Positions 1-8,143 of a DNA stretch of 64,000 nucleotides are shown one piece after another. The stretch is from assembly GCA_018241185.1 (NCBI GenBank), contig JAFEEH010000196.1, positions 1-64,000 on the forward strand. The letters are read 5' to 3'. Position 1 is the stretch's first letter. Every line of letters begins with the position of its first letter. This DNA comes from Pseudomonadota bacterium. Lineage in GTDB: Bacteria; Pseudomonadota; Gammaproteobacteria; Burkholderiales; Burkholderiaceae_C. Below the pieces are notes generated by a model that saw only the letters and a list, made by a program, of their open reading frames with translations, did not search any database and was not told the origin of the DNA. Position numbers and translations under genes: made by a program.

Positions 1-130
1 GTTGCCGCACGCGGCACAGCTGCCACCCCGCCAGCGCCGCGTCGCAGGCGCATCCAGAAGGGACCCGTCAGAACGGGCCATCGCTTCGCTCGGCCCCCAA
101 GAGCATGAGCCGCTGCGCGGCTCGGTCTTG

Positions 131-241
131 CTCCCTCTCCCTCTGGGAGAGGGCAGGGGTGAGGGCGCCGGGCGGTGGATGAGGCGTGTCTTGCCCAGGC
201 CGCATGCCCTCACCCCAACCCTCTCCCAGAGGGAGAGGGGG
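131..241. repeat. Inverted pair of CCCTCTCCC/GGGAGAGGG elements
   Basis: A 37-nt element at 131-167 and its near-perfect reverse complement at 206-241 face each other across about 38 bp. Each arm also contains its own small palindrome (CCTCTCCCTCTGGGAGAGG). GAGAGGG elements of this kind are common between genes in GC-rich proteobacteria. The arrangement would form a long cruciform or mRNA hairpin. Confidence 0.75.
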
Positions 242-293
242 AAAACACAACCAGGACAAGGCTGCGCAGCAGCCTTGTTGATCCTGGTCCCCT

Positions 294-424
294 CTGTCTG
301 CGCCGAGGAGCGCAGCGGCTGGCGGATCAAGGGCCGCGCATGTTTGAGCGAAGCGAGTTTGCGCGGACCCCGCCAGCCGCGAGCACCGCAGGTTGCCCGA
401 AGCGAAGCGGAGGGACGCAGACAG
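294..424. repeat. 131-nt nested palindromic element
   Basis: Three perfect arm pairs nest inside each other: 294-302 with 416-424 (CTGTCTGCG/CGCAGACAG), 315-325 with 370-380 (GCGGCTGGCGG and complement) and 334-340 with 360-366 (CCGCGCA/TGCGCGG). The apical loop carries GAGCGAAGCGAG. The ordered nesting suggests a folded RNA or a structured repeat. I recognise the sequence type as recurrent in Comamonadaceae genomes; this is recollection, not a search. Confidence 0.65.
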
Positions 425-446
425 CGGGGTCGCCTTTTCTTTGCTG

Positions 447-474
447 ACTTTCTTTTGGCGAAGCAAAAGAAAGT
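447..474. repeat. Perfect hairpin ACTTTCTTTTG/CAAAAGAAAGT
   Basis: An 11-bp perfect stem with loop GCGAAG lies just after the nested element. It could act as a bidirectional terminator because it is A/T-rich, but no adjoining gene ends here. It is probably the tail of the same repeat family. Confidence 0.6.
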
Positions 475-594
475 TAGGCCGCCGCCGGGCGGCATTCCCG
501 GCTCCTGCACCCAAAAAAACAGCAAGGCCAAGACAAGACCCCAAGAAGCCATCTGGGACAGAAGCCACCCCCCATCACACAAGGCCACCGGATC

Positions 595-1950
595 ATGAGT
601 ACCCCCGATCCTTTCGCCGCATTCGAATCCGAGCGCACGGTCATCAAGCCCAAGCCGCGCTCGCCGGGCGGCTCGGCACCGCCGCCGATGCCCACCCCGG
701 CCGCCGCGAGCGAAGCGCTGCCCGCCGAACTGGGCGACCTCGGCCTGCTCAACCCGCTGGTGTCGGCCGCGGGCCGGCTGCTGGTGCTCATCGGCAAGCT
801 GCGCAACCTGGTGCAGCAGCCCAATGTGCCGGCCCTGCGTGCCTCCACCGCCGAGGCGGTGCAGCAGTTCGATGCCGCCGCGCGGCGTGCCGGCGTGCCC
901 AACGAGTCGGTGCTCGCCGCGCGCTACATCCTGTGCACCGCGCTCGACGAGGCGGTGGCCAACACACCCTGGGGTGTGCAGGCGGGCTGGAACAAACAGA
1001 GCCTGCTGGTGCAGTTCCACAACGAGACCTGGGGCGGGGAGAAAGTCTTCCAGCTGCTGGCCAAACTGGCGCAGGACGTGCCGAAGCACCGCGACCTGCT
1101 CGAGCTCATCTACTGCGTGCTGGCGCTGGGTTTCGAAGGCCGCTACCGCGTGCTCGACAACGGCAAGGCCCAGCTCGACACCGTGCGCCAGCGCCTCTCG
1201 GACCTGATCCGCAAGGACCGTCCGGCGGTCGAGCCTGCGCTCTCGCCGCATTGGCGCGGGCAGGGCGGGGGCACGGCACGCTTGCGCGAGTCGATTCCGC
1301 TGTGGGTCATCGGGGCCGGCCTGCTGCTGCTGCTGGCACTGACCTGGTTCGGGCTGCGCATCTGGCTCAACAACCGCTCCGACACGACCTGGTCGCAGCT
1401 GGCGGGCCTGCGCATGCCGAACGTGCAGATCGCCCCGCCGGCGCCGCCGGCGAAGTCGCCGCGCCTGGCGCGCTTCCTGGAGCCCGAGGTGCGGCAGGGC
1501 CTGGTCACCGTGACCGACGAGGCCGACCGCTCGGTGGTACGCCTGCGCGGCGATGCTTTCTTCGCCTCGGGCAGCGCCGAGCCGACGGCCGCCGCCATGC
1601 CGGTGCTGGTGCGCATCGGTCAGGCGCTGGCCGAGGTGAAAGGCGACGTGCTCATCACCGGCCACTCCGACAATCAGCCGATCCGCTCCCTGCGCTATCC
1701 GTCGAACTGGCACCTCTCCACGGCGCGCGCCGATGCGGTGAAAACGGCACTGACCAGCCTGGTCGACCCGGCCCGCATGAAGGCCGAGGGCAAGGCCGAT
1801 GCCGAGCCCGTCGCCGGCAACGACACGCCGGCCAACCGCGCGCGCAACCGCCGGGTGGACATCGTGCTGCTGAGCGAGCCCGAACGCGTCGCGACGTCGC
1901 CGCCGCCTGCTGCCGCGCCCGCGGCTCCCAAGCCAGGAGCTCCGCGATGA
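595..1950 (+). CDS. tssL: T6SS membrane-complex protein TssL with OmpA domain
   Basis: 451 aa. The N-terminal half is an IcmH/DotU domain (about residues 45-220). One transmembrane helix follows at about 236-258 (IPLWVIGAGLLLLLALTW). The C-terminal OmpA-type peptidoglycan-binding domain shows GHSDNQPI and TPANRARNRRVDIVLL. TssL is an inner-membrane component of the TssJLM complex that anchors the T6SS; the fused OmpA domain marks the extended form that grips the cell wall itself. The stop overlaps the start of tssM in ATGA, so the two are translationally coupled. The ATG at 595 is preceded only by a weak AAGG. A second, divergent TssL-like gene lies at 40117-41451. Confidence 0.95.
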   Translation: MSTPDPFAAFESERTVIKPKPRSPGGSAPPPMPTPAAASEALPAELGDLGLLNPLVSAAGRLLVLIGKLRNLVQQPNVPALRASTAEAVQQFDAAARRAGVPNESVLAARYILCTALDEAVANTPWGVQAGWNKQSLLVQFHNETWGGEKVFQLLAKLAQDVPKHRDLLELIYCVLALGFEGRYRVLDNGKAQLDTVRQRLSDLIRKDRPAVEPALSPHWRGQGGGTARLRESIPLWVIGAGLLLLLALTWFGLRIWLNNRSDTTWSQLAGLRMPNVQIAPPAPPAKSPRLARFLEPEVRQGLVTVTDEADRSVVRLRGDAFFASGSAEPTAAAMPVLVRIGQALAEVKGDVLITGHSDNQPIRSLRYPSNWHLSTARADAVKTALTSLVDPARMKAEGKADAEPVAGNDTPANRARNRRVDIVLLSEPERVATSPPPAAAPAAPKPGAPR

Positions 1951-4900
1951 AGAAGGTTTTTCGTTTCCTGTTCCACCCGGTGCTCCTCACGGTGGTGGCG
2001 CTGCTCATCCTGGGCTTGCTGATCTGGTGGGTCGGTCCGCTGGTCAGGATTGGCGAGAAGGCCCCGCTGGAGAGCGAGCTGGCACGCGCCATCGTCATCG
2101 GCGCGATCGTGCTGCTGGTGCTGCTGCGCGCACTCATTCGCCGCTGGCGTGTGCGCGCGGCGAGCCGCCACCTCACCGAAGGACTCATGAAGGCGCCGAC
2201 GGTGAAGACCGCGGCGCCCGAGAACGGCGAGCAGAAGATCCTCGGCGACCGCTTCTCGGAGGCCATCGCCACGCTCAAGAAAATGCGCCTGCACGCGGCG
2301 GGCAAGAAGCCGGGCCTGCGCGACTGGCTGTCGCTCTCGGGCGGCAGCTACCTGTACGACCTGCCGTGGTACGTCTTCATCGGCGCCCCGGGTTCCGGCA
2401 AGACGACGGCGCTGGTCAATTCGGGCCTGTCCTTCCCACTGGCCGAGAAGTTCGGCCCCGGCGCGATCCGTGGCGTCGGCGGCACGCGCAATTGCGACTG
2501 GTGGTTCACCGACGAGGCCGTGCTCATCGACACCGCCGGCCGCTACACCACACAGGACAGCCACCAGAGCGAGGACAAGAGCGCCTGGGACGGCTTCCTG
2601 GGCCTGCTCAAGAAGGCGCGTCCGCGCCGGCCGCTCAACGGCGTGTTCCTCACCGTCAGCGTGGCCGACCTGCTGAGCCAGGGCGTGGAGGCACGCAGCG
2701 CGCTTGCGGCGTCGATCCGCGCGCGCCTGCTGGAACTCGACGAACGCCTGACCACGCGCCTGCCGGTGTATGTGCTCGTGACCAAGAGCGACCTGCTCTA
2801 CGGTTTCACCGACTATTTCGCCGACCTCGGCAAGGAGCAGCGCGCGCAGGTCTTCGGCTTCACGCTGCCGCCGGAGGAGGGCACGCAGCTGGCCGAGCAC
2901 GGCCTCAACGCGCCCTTCCAGCGCGAGTTCGCGCTGCTGCACGAGCGCGTCAACGCCGGCCTGCTGGAGCGCATGCAGCAGGAGACCGACGGCACGCGGC
3001 GTGCGGCCATCTTCGGCTTCCCGGCGCAGTTCGGGTCCATCGGCCCCATGCTGCAGGACCTGCTCGACCAGGTCTTCACCGGCTCGCGCTTCGCGCAGCC
3101 GCCGTGGGTGCGGGGCGTGTACTTCACCAGCGGCACGCAGGAGGGCAGCCCGATCGACCGCGTGATGGGCAGTCTGGCGCGCAGCTTCGGGCTCGAGCGC
3201 GCCATCCTCGCGCCGCAGAAGAGCAGCGGGCGCAGCTACTTCCTCACCGCGCTGCTCAAGGACGTGGTGTTCCCCGAGCAGCGGCTTGCGGGTGCCGACG
3301 TGAAGCTGGAGCGCCGTCGCCATGCGCTGCGCCTGGCCGGCGTGACGGCGATGCTGCTCGTCACCGTCGGCCTGCTCGCGGGCTGGGGCTGGAGCGCCTG
3401 GCAGAACCTCGCGTACGTGAAGTCGGTCGAGGCCAAGGTCGAGCCGGCACGCCAGCAGCTCGCAGCGTTGCCGGCGCAGACGCAGAACCTGGTGCAGGTC
3501 GCGCCCGTGCTGCAGGGGCTGCGTGACATCTGGAAGACACCGCTCAACCGCGAGGGCAACGAGCCCCTGTCGATGACGCTCGGCCTGTATCAGGGGGACA
3601 AGCTCGATGCCGCGGCCCAGACCGCGCACCAGCGCGCGCTCAACGAGGCCTTCCTGCCCCAGCTGGCCAAGCGCATCGAGGACCAGCTGCGCACCGCGCA
3701 GAAGGACAACCTGGAGTTCACCTACGAGGCGCTCAAGAGCTACCTCATGATCCACCAGCCCGAGCATTTCGACGCCGAGGCGCTCAAGGCCTGGATCACG
3801 CTGGACTGGGCGCGCAGCCTGGACCGCGGCATCCCCGAGGACCAGCGCAAGCTGCTGGAGGACCAGCTCGACATCCTCATCGCGCAGGGCCCGCCGCGTG
3901 CGCCGCTGAAGATGGACGAGAACCTGGTGCGCAGCGTGCGCGCGCTGCTGGCCAGCTACCCCACCGAGCAGCGCATCTTCAGCCGCCTCAAGCGCCAGCG
4001 CCTGGGCAAGGACGTGCCCAACTTCAGCATCGCCGCCGCCACCGGGCCGTCGGGCCCGCTGGTGTTCGAGCGGCCCAGCGGCAAGCCGCTGACCGAAGGC
4101 GTGCCGGGCATGTTCACCTACGACGGCTACCACAAGCGCTTCCAGAACGAGGTGGTCGTCGTCACCGGCCTCATCGCCGCCGAAGACCCGTGGGTGCTGG
4201 GGCAGGGCACGGGCGCGGCCGACCGGTTGCGTGACGCCGCCGCGCTGGGCGACCTCACCGACCGCGTGCGGCGGCTGTACCTGCAGGAGTACGTGAAGGT
4301 GTGGGAGGCCATGCTCGCCGATGTCCGTCTGATCCGCGTGTCCGGCCTCGAGAAGAACATCGAGATCGCGCGCATCCTCTCGGGCGCCGATTCGCCGCTG
4401 GCCAACTTCCTGCGCGCGGTGGTCAAGGAAACCACCCTCACGCCCAAGGACGGCGACAAGTCGGCCGTCGGCAAGGCGGCCGAAACGGTGCGCAACACCC
4501 GCAAGGGCCTGGAAGAGCTCTTCGGCGGCGGTGATGCGAACCGGCAGCAGCTCGCTCCGGGCAAGCGCATCGAGAGCATCGTCGACGACCGCTTCGAATC
4601 GCTGCGCCGACTGGTCGTGTCGCCCACGCCGGGCGGACCTGCGCCGCTGGACGATGCGCTCAAGCTCTTCAACGAGGTGTATGTCTACCTCACCGCGGTC
4701 GATACGGCTGTGAAGAGCCGCACATCGCCGCCGCCCGGCGACGTGGCGGGCAAGCTCAAGTCGGATGCGGGCCGCCTGCCCGAGCCGGTGCGCTCGATGG
4801 TCGAGAACCTCAGCACCAGCGGCGCCGCGCAGGCCCGCGTGGCCGAGCGCGGCAACCTGAGCCAGGACCTGCGGCCCGTCACCGAGTTCTGCCAGCGCGC

Positions 4901-5549
4901 CATCGCGGGCCGCTACCCCTTCGTCGAATCGAGCAGCCGCGACGTGCTGCCGGAAGACTTCGGCCAGATGTTCGGCCCCGGCGGGATGATGGACGACTTC
5001 TTTCAGAAGCGCCTCGCACAGTTGGTGGACACCAGCCGCCGGCCGTGGCGCTACAAGCCGGTGGCGGAGCAGGGCGCGATCTCCACCTCGGCACTGCAGC
5101 AGTTCGAGCGCGCCGACCTCATCAAGCAGGTGTTCTTCCGTGGCGGTGGCCGTGGGCCCGCGATGCGGCTGGACTTCAAGCCGGTCGAGCTCGATGCGGG
5201 CATCACGCAGTTCACGCTCGACGTCGACGGCCAACTGGTGAAGTACGCGCACGGCCCCATCGTGCCGATGACCGTGCAGTGGCCCGGCCCGCGCAACACC
5301 AACCAGGTGCGCGTCACCGTGCAGCCGCCGACGGCGGGAGGCACCTCGGGCCAGGTCACCGAAGGGCCATGGGCGCTGTTCAAGATGCTCGACCGCGGCC
5401 AGCTCGCCTCGGGCGACGGGCCCGAGAAGTTCTTCATCACCTTCCAGCTCGATGCGCGCCGCGCCAAGTTCGAGGTGACGACCAACAGCGTGCAGCACCC
5501 GATCCGCCTGAAGGAACTGCGCGAATTCTCCTGTCCGGAGGGCTTGTGA
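1947..5549 (+). CDS. tssM: T6SS membrane-complex protein TssM (IcmF)
   Basis: 1200 aa. Two N-terminal transmembrane helices (about residues 9-28 and 45-65) are followed by a cytoplasmic NTPase-like domain with an intact P-loop (GAPGSGKTT, about residue 146) and a VLIDTAGRY Walker-B-like motif. A third helix at about 450-470 leads into the large periplasmic IcmF-related region and a C-terminal TssM beta domain. TssM links the inner membrane to TssJ at the outer membrane. The open frame extends far upstream through tssL, but the ATG at 1947 overlapping the tssL stop gives the normal TssM N-terminus. The next gene, tagF, overlaps the stop by 4 bp. Confidence 0.96.
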   Translation: MKKVFRFLFHPVLLTVVALLILGLLIWWVGPLVRIGEKAPLESELARAIVIGAIVLLVLLRALIRRWRVRAASRHLTEGLMKAPTVKTAAPENGEQKILGDRFSEAIATLKKMRLHAAGKKPGLRDWLSLSGGSYLYDLPWYVFIGAPGSGKTTALVNSGLSFPLAEKFGPGAIRGVGGTRNCDWWFTDEAVLIDTAGRYTTQDSHQSEDKSAWDGFLGLLKKARPRRPLNGVFLTVSVADLLSQGVEARSALAASIRARLLELDERLTTRLPVYVLVTKSDLLYGFTDYFADLGKEQRAQVFGFTLPPEEGTQLAEHGLNAPFQREFALLHERVNAGLLERMQQETDGTRRAAIFGFPAQFGSIGPMLQDLLDQVFTGSRFAQPPWVRGVYFTSGTQEGSPIDRVMGSLARSFGLERAILAPQKSSGRSYFLTALLKDVVFPEQRLAGADVKLERRRHALRLAGVTAMLLVTVGLLAGWGWSAWQNLAYVKSVEAKVEPARQQLAALPAQTQNLVQVAPVLQGLRDIWKTPLNREGNEPLSMTLGLYQGDKLDAAAQTAHQRALNEAFLPQLAKRIEDQLRTAQKDNLEFTYEALKSYLMIHQPEHFDAEALKAWITLDWARSLDRGIPEDQRKLLEDQLDILIAQGPPRAPLKMDENLVRSVRALLASYPTEQRIFSRLKRQRLGKDVPNFSIAAATGPSGPLVFERPSGKPLTEGVPGMFTYDGYHKRFQNEVVVVTGLIAAEDPWVLGQGTGAADRLRDAAALGDLTDRVRRLYLQEYVKVWEAMLADVRLIRVSGLEKNIEIARILSGADSPLANFLRAVVKETTLTPKDGDKSAVGKAAETVRNTRKGLEELFGGGDANRQQLAPGKRIESIVDDRFESLRRLVVSPTPGGPAPLDDALKLFNEVYVYLTAVDTAVKSRTSPPPGDVAGKLKSDAGRLPEPVRSMVENLSTSGAAQARVAERGNLSQDLRPVTEFCQRAIAGRYPFVESSSRDVLPEDFGQMFGPGGMMDDFFQKRLAQLVDTSRRPWRYKPVAEQGAISTSALQQFERADLIKQVFFRGGGRGPAMRLDFKPVELDAGITQFTLDVDGQLVKYAHGPIVPMTVQWPGPRNTNQVRVTVQPPTAGGTSGQVTEGPWALFKMLDRGQLASGDGPEKFFITFQLDARRAKFEVTTNSVQHPIRLKELREFSCPEGL

Positions 5550-6223
5550 CGGGGCTGGACGGCATCCTCTCGAATCCGGCCGCGCTGCCGGGCTGGTTCG
5601 GCAAGCTGCCCGGCATGGGTGACTTCGCGCACCGCCGCCTGCCCGAGGCCTTCCGTACCCGCTGGGACCACTGGCTGCAGCACGGGATGATGCGGCTGCG
5701 GCTGCGTCACGAGGACTGGACCGCGCGCTACCTCGAAGGCCCGGTGTGGTTCTTCGCGCTGGCGCAGGACGTGGCCGGCCCCTCGTGCTGGGTGGGCGTG
5801 GTCATGCCCTCGGTCGACGGCGTGGGCCGCTACTTCCCGTTCGCCGTGGCCTGCGAGCTGCGCCAGCCCTGGCAGTCCCTGCCTGCGGCGGCCTGGCCGG
5901 CGCTGCACCGCTGGTGGCAGCGCGCGGCGCAGGCGGCCCTCGAAGGCCTGGACCAGGACCAGGACGCGGCGCGCTTCGACGGCACGCTGGCGCGCCTGTT
6001 CGCCGATGCCGACGACGCTGCAGGGCAGGACGACCCCGGCACAGCACCCGCCTGGCCCGCGAGCGGCCAGTCGCTGTGGCTCACGCACCCGGGCGGCGAG
6101 GGCCAGCGCCTGCTGAGCGCGGGGTTGCCGCGCGAGGAGCGCTTCGACCTGCTCTTCGCCTGCGCCCCGGCGCCCGCGGGGCACTCCGATGACGAGGCGG
6201 TGGACAAGGTGGACCCGGCGTGA
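5546..6223 (+). CDS. tagF: T6SS regulator TagF (ImpM/SciT family)
   Basis: 225 aa, starting at a GTG that overlaps the tssM stop (GTGA). The family signature GWFGKLPGMGDFAHRRLP is at the N-terminus, followed by the DHWLQ and WVGVVMPSVDGVGRYFPF region typical of ImpM proteins. TagF is a post-translational repressor of T6SS assembly, often acting with or against the Thr-phosphorylation pathway. That pathway's kinase is the very next gene, overlapping by 4 bp. Length is normal for the stand-alone form; no fused PppA phosphatase domain is present, since the phosphatase is a separate gene at 32099. Confidence 0.93.
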   Translation: MTGLDGILSNPAALPGWFGKLPGMGDFAHRRLPEAFRTRWDHWLQHGMMRLRLRHEDWTARYLEGPVWFFALAQDVAGPSCWVGVVMPSVDGVGRYFPFAVACELRQPWQSLPAAAWPALHRWWQRAAQAALEGLDQDQDAARFDGTLARLFADADDAAGQDDPGTAPAWPASGQSLWLTHPGGEGQRLLSAGLPREERFDLLFACAPAPAGHSDDEAVDKVDPA

Positions 6224-8091
6224 GCGACCCCTCCACACCCCTGCCGCCCGAGGGCGGCGACGACCGGACGCAGGTGATGACCGGGCGAGGCCCGGCGCGC
6301 GAGATCGACGCCGCCACCGTGGTCTCGTCGCCCGGCGCGCGGCCGCCGGCACCACCGCCTGCCCCCGCCAGCGGCGCGGACACCGGCACGCTGCCGGCCG
6401 GCAGCCGCATGGCCGAGTTCGAGATCACGCACCTGATCGGCCAGGGCGGCTTCGGCGCGGTGTACGAAGCCTGGGACCACACGCTGGAGCGCACGGTCGC
6501 GATCAAGGAGTACCTGCCGACTTCGCTGTCCACGCGTGCGCAGGACGGCACCGTGTCGCCGCTGTCCGAAAAGCACAAGGAAACCTTCGACCTGGGCATG
6601 CGCAGCTTCATCAACGAGGCGCGCCTGCTGGCCCAGTTCGACCATCCCTCGCTGCTGAAGGTCTACCGCTTCTGGCAGGAGCGCGGCACCACCTACATGG
6701 TGATGCCGCTGTACCGCGGCCAGACCATGCGCCAGGCCCTGGCCGCGATGCCCGCGGGCGTGGACGAGGGCTGGCTCATGCGCGTCATGGACGGCGTGAC
6801 GCAGGCGCTGGCGGTGATGCACAACGCCAACTGCTACCACCGCGACATCGCACCCGACAACATCATGCTGCTGGAGGGCAGTGGCCGCCCGGTGGTATTG
6901 GACTTCGGCGCGGCGCGGCGCGTGATCACCGACAAGACGCAGGCCATCACCGTCATCCTCAAGCCCGGCTACGCACCGGTGGAGCAATACGCCGAGATGC
7001 CCGACATGTCGCAGGGCGCGTGGACCGACGTCTATGCGCTTGCGGCCGTCATGCATGTGGCCGTGTGCGGCCGTGCGCCGCCGCCCTCGGTGGCGCGGCT
7101 CATCTCCGACAGCTACGTGCCGCTGGCCGGCAACGAGGTGCTGCGCCAGCGCTACAGCGCGCGCCTGCTCGAGGCCATCGACCACGGCCTGCAGGTGCGG
7201 CCCGAGGCGCGCCCGCAGTCCATGGGCGAGCTGCGTGCGGAGCTGGGCCTGGAAGAGACCACCACCATCGCGCCGCTGCGCTCCAGCGGGGCACGCAGCG
7301 GCACGGCGCCGGCATCGGCGCGCGGCCCGAAGACGGCGCCGCAAGCCATGCCCGCACCTGCGCCCGGCACCGGCGGCAACGCCAGGCTGCTGGCCGCCGG
7401 CGGCGTGCTGGCCCTGGCGGCGATCGGCGGCGGCGCCTGGTGGTGGATGCAGGGCCGCCAGGCCGATGCGGTGGTGGCGAGCGCGCCGCCACCGGCAGCG
7501 GCCCCGGTGGCGCCCGCACCGGCGCCCGAGGCACCGCCACCGCCCGCTCCACCGCCACCGCCGCCCGCGCCTGCGACGCGCCGCACGCCCCTGCAGTCGC
7601 TCGAGGCGCTGGGCGCGGGCGCGACCGCCGGCTTCGGCGTGACAGCCACGCCGCGCAAGGCCGAGGTCGCCGTGGGTCGCGACAAGCTCGATTTCGAGGT
7701 GCGCAGCCAGCGCGACGGCTATGTCTACGTCTACCTGCTGTCCAGCGGCGGCGAGATGTTCCTGCTCTTCCCCAACCTGCTCGACAAGTACAACAAGATC
7801 ACTGCCGGCAGCACGCTGTCGCTGCCGCGCGCTTCCTGGCCCATGAATGCCGGCGGCCCGCCGGGCACCAACCACTTCGCGGTGCTGGTGAGCCAGAACG
7901 AGCGCGACTTCAGCGAATCCGGCGTGCAGAACGACGGCGTGTTCCCGCAGTTCCCCCTCACGGTGCTGTCGGCGCTCGAGAGCGCCCGGCCGGGCGGGCC
8001 GACGCCGCTGCTGGGCAAGCCGGTATGCCCAGCTGGCAGCGGCTGCCAGGACGTCTATGGCGTCGGCACTTTCAAAATCGTCGAGAAGTGA
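6220..8091 (+). CDS. T6SS-linked Ser/Thr protein kinase with DUF4384-like C-terminus
   Basis: 623 aa, GTG start overlapping the tagF stop. The kinase domain (about residues 64-330) shows IGQGGFGAVYEAW, the catalytic Lys in VAIKEYLP, HRDIAPDN and LDFGAAR, so it looks active. One transmembrane helix at about 387-408 (GGVLALAAIGGGAWWW) is followed by a long Pro/Ala linker. A C-terminal DUF4384-like domain lies at about 490-600 (YVYVYLLSSGGEMFLLFPN). It is the PpkA-type sensor kinase of the threonine-phosphorylation pathway, with cytoplasmic kinase and periplasmic sensor. The expected partners are the FHA protein (30257), the PP2C phosphatase (32099) and TagF. It lacks the von Willebrand domain of Pseudomonas PpkA. 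Confidence 0.9.
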   Translation: MSDPSTPLPPEGGDDRTQVMTGRGPAREIDAATVVSSPGARPPAPPPAPASGADTGTLPAGSRMAEFEITHLIGQGGFGAVYEAWDHTLERTVAIKEYLPTSLSTRAQDGTVSPLSEKHKETFDLGMRSFINEARLLAQFDHPSLLKVYRFWQERGTTYMVMPLYRGQTMRQALAAMPAGVDEGWLMRVMDGVTQALAVMHNANCYHRDIAPDNIMLLEGSGRPVVLDFGAARRVITDKTQAITVILKPGYAPVEQYAEMPDMSQGAWTDVYALAAVMHVAVCGRAPPPSVARLISDSYVPLAGNEVLRQRYSARLLEAIDHGLQVRPEARPQSMGELRAELGLEETTTIAPLRSSGARSGTAPASARGPKTAPQAMPAPAPGTGGNARLLAAGGVLALAAIGGGAWWWMQGRQADAVVASAPPPAAAPVAPAPAPEAPPPPAPPPPPPAPATRRTPLQSLEALGAGATAGFGVTATPRKAEVAVGRDKLDFEVRSQRDGYVYVYLLSSGGEMFLLFPNLLDKYNKITAGSTLSLPRASWPMNAGGPPGTNHFAVLVSQNERDFSESGVQNDGVFPQFPLTVLSALESARPGGPTPLLGKPVCPAGSGCQDVYGVGTFKIVEK

Positions 8092-8143
8092 TCGTCTGTG
8101 GACATCGGCCCGTCCGGGCCGCCTCGATCCCAAGGAGTGAATC

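Larger units (their letters stand above)
1..594. other. Intergenic repeat mosaic upstream of tssL
   Basis: No reading frame here looks like a real protein. The open frames encode the low-complexity peptides typical of repeat DNA, such as LPLGEGWGEG and LTPTLSQRERG. The stretch contains three separable palindromic elements (131-241, 294-424, 447-474), a smaller stem around 250-289 (arms ACCAGGACAAGGCTGC-like and its complement) and a GCCGCC/GGCGGC stem near 480-492. About 100 bp remain before the tssL ATG, where any promoter must lie; I see no clear -35/-10 pair. Whatever lies left of base 1, possibly the missing tssK, is not visible. Confidence 0.7.

Noticed and set aside
68..568. 166-aa open frame on the minus strand at the left end
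   Set aside because: It encodes only repeat-derived peptides (LPLGEGWGEG, LTPALSQRERE) and spans three palindromic elements.
393..1946. Upstream extension of the tssM frame
   Set aside because: It overlaps tssL entirely in another frame and gives no recognisable protein; the TssM N-terminus is at 1947.
1695..5498. 1267-aa open frame antisense to tssM
   Set aside because: Shadow frame caused by high GC and codon bias; tssM has full domain support on the other strand.
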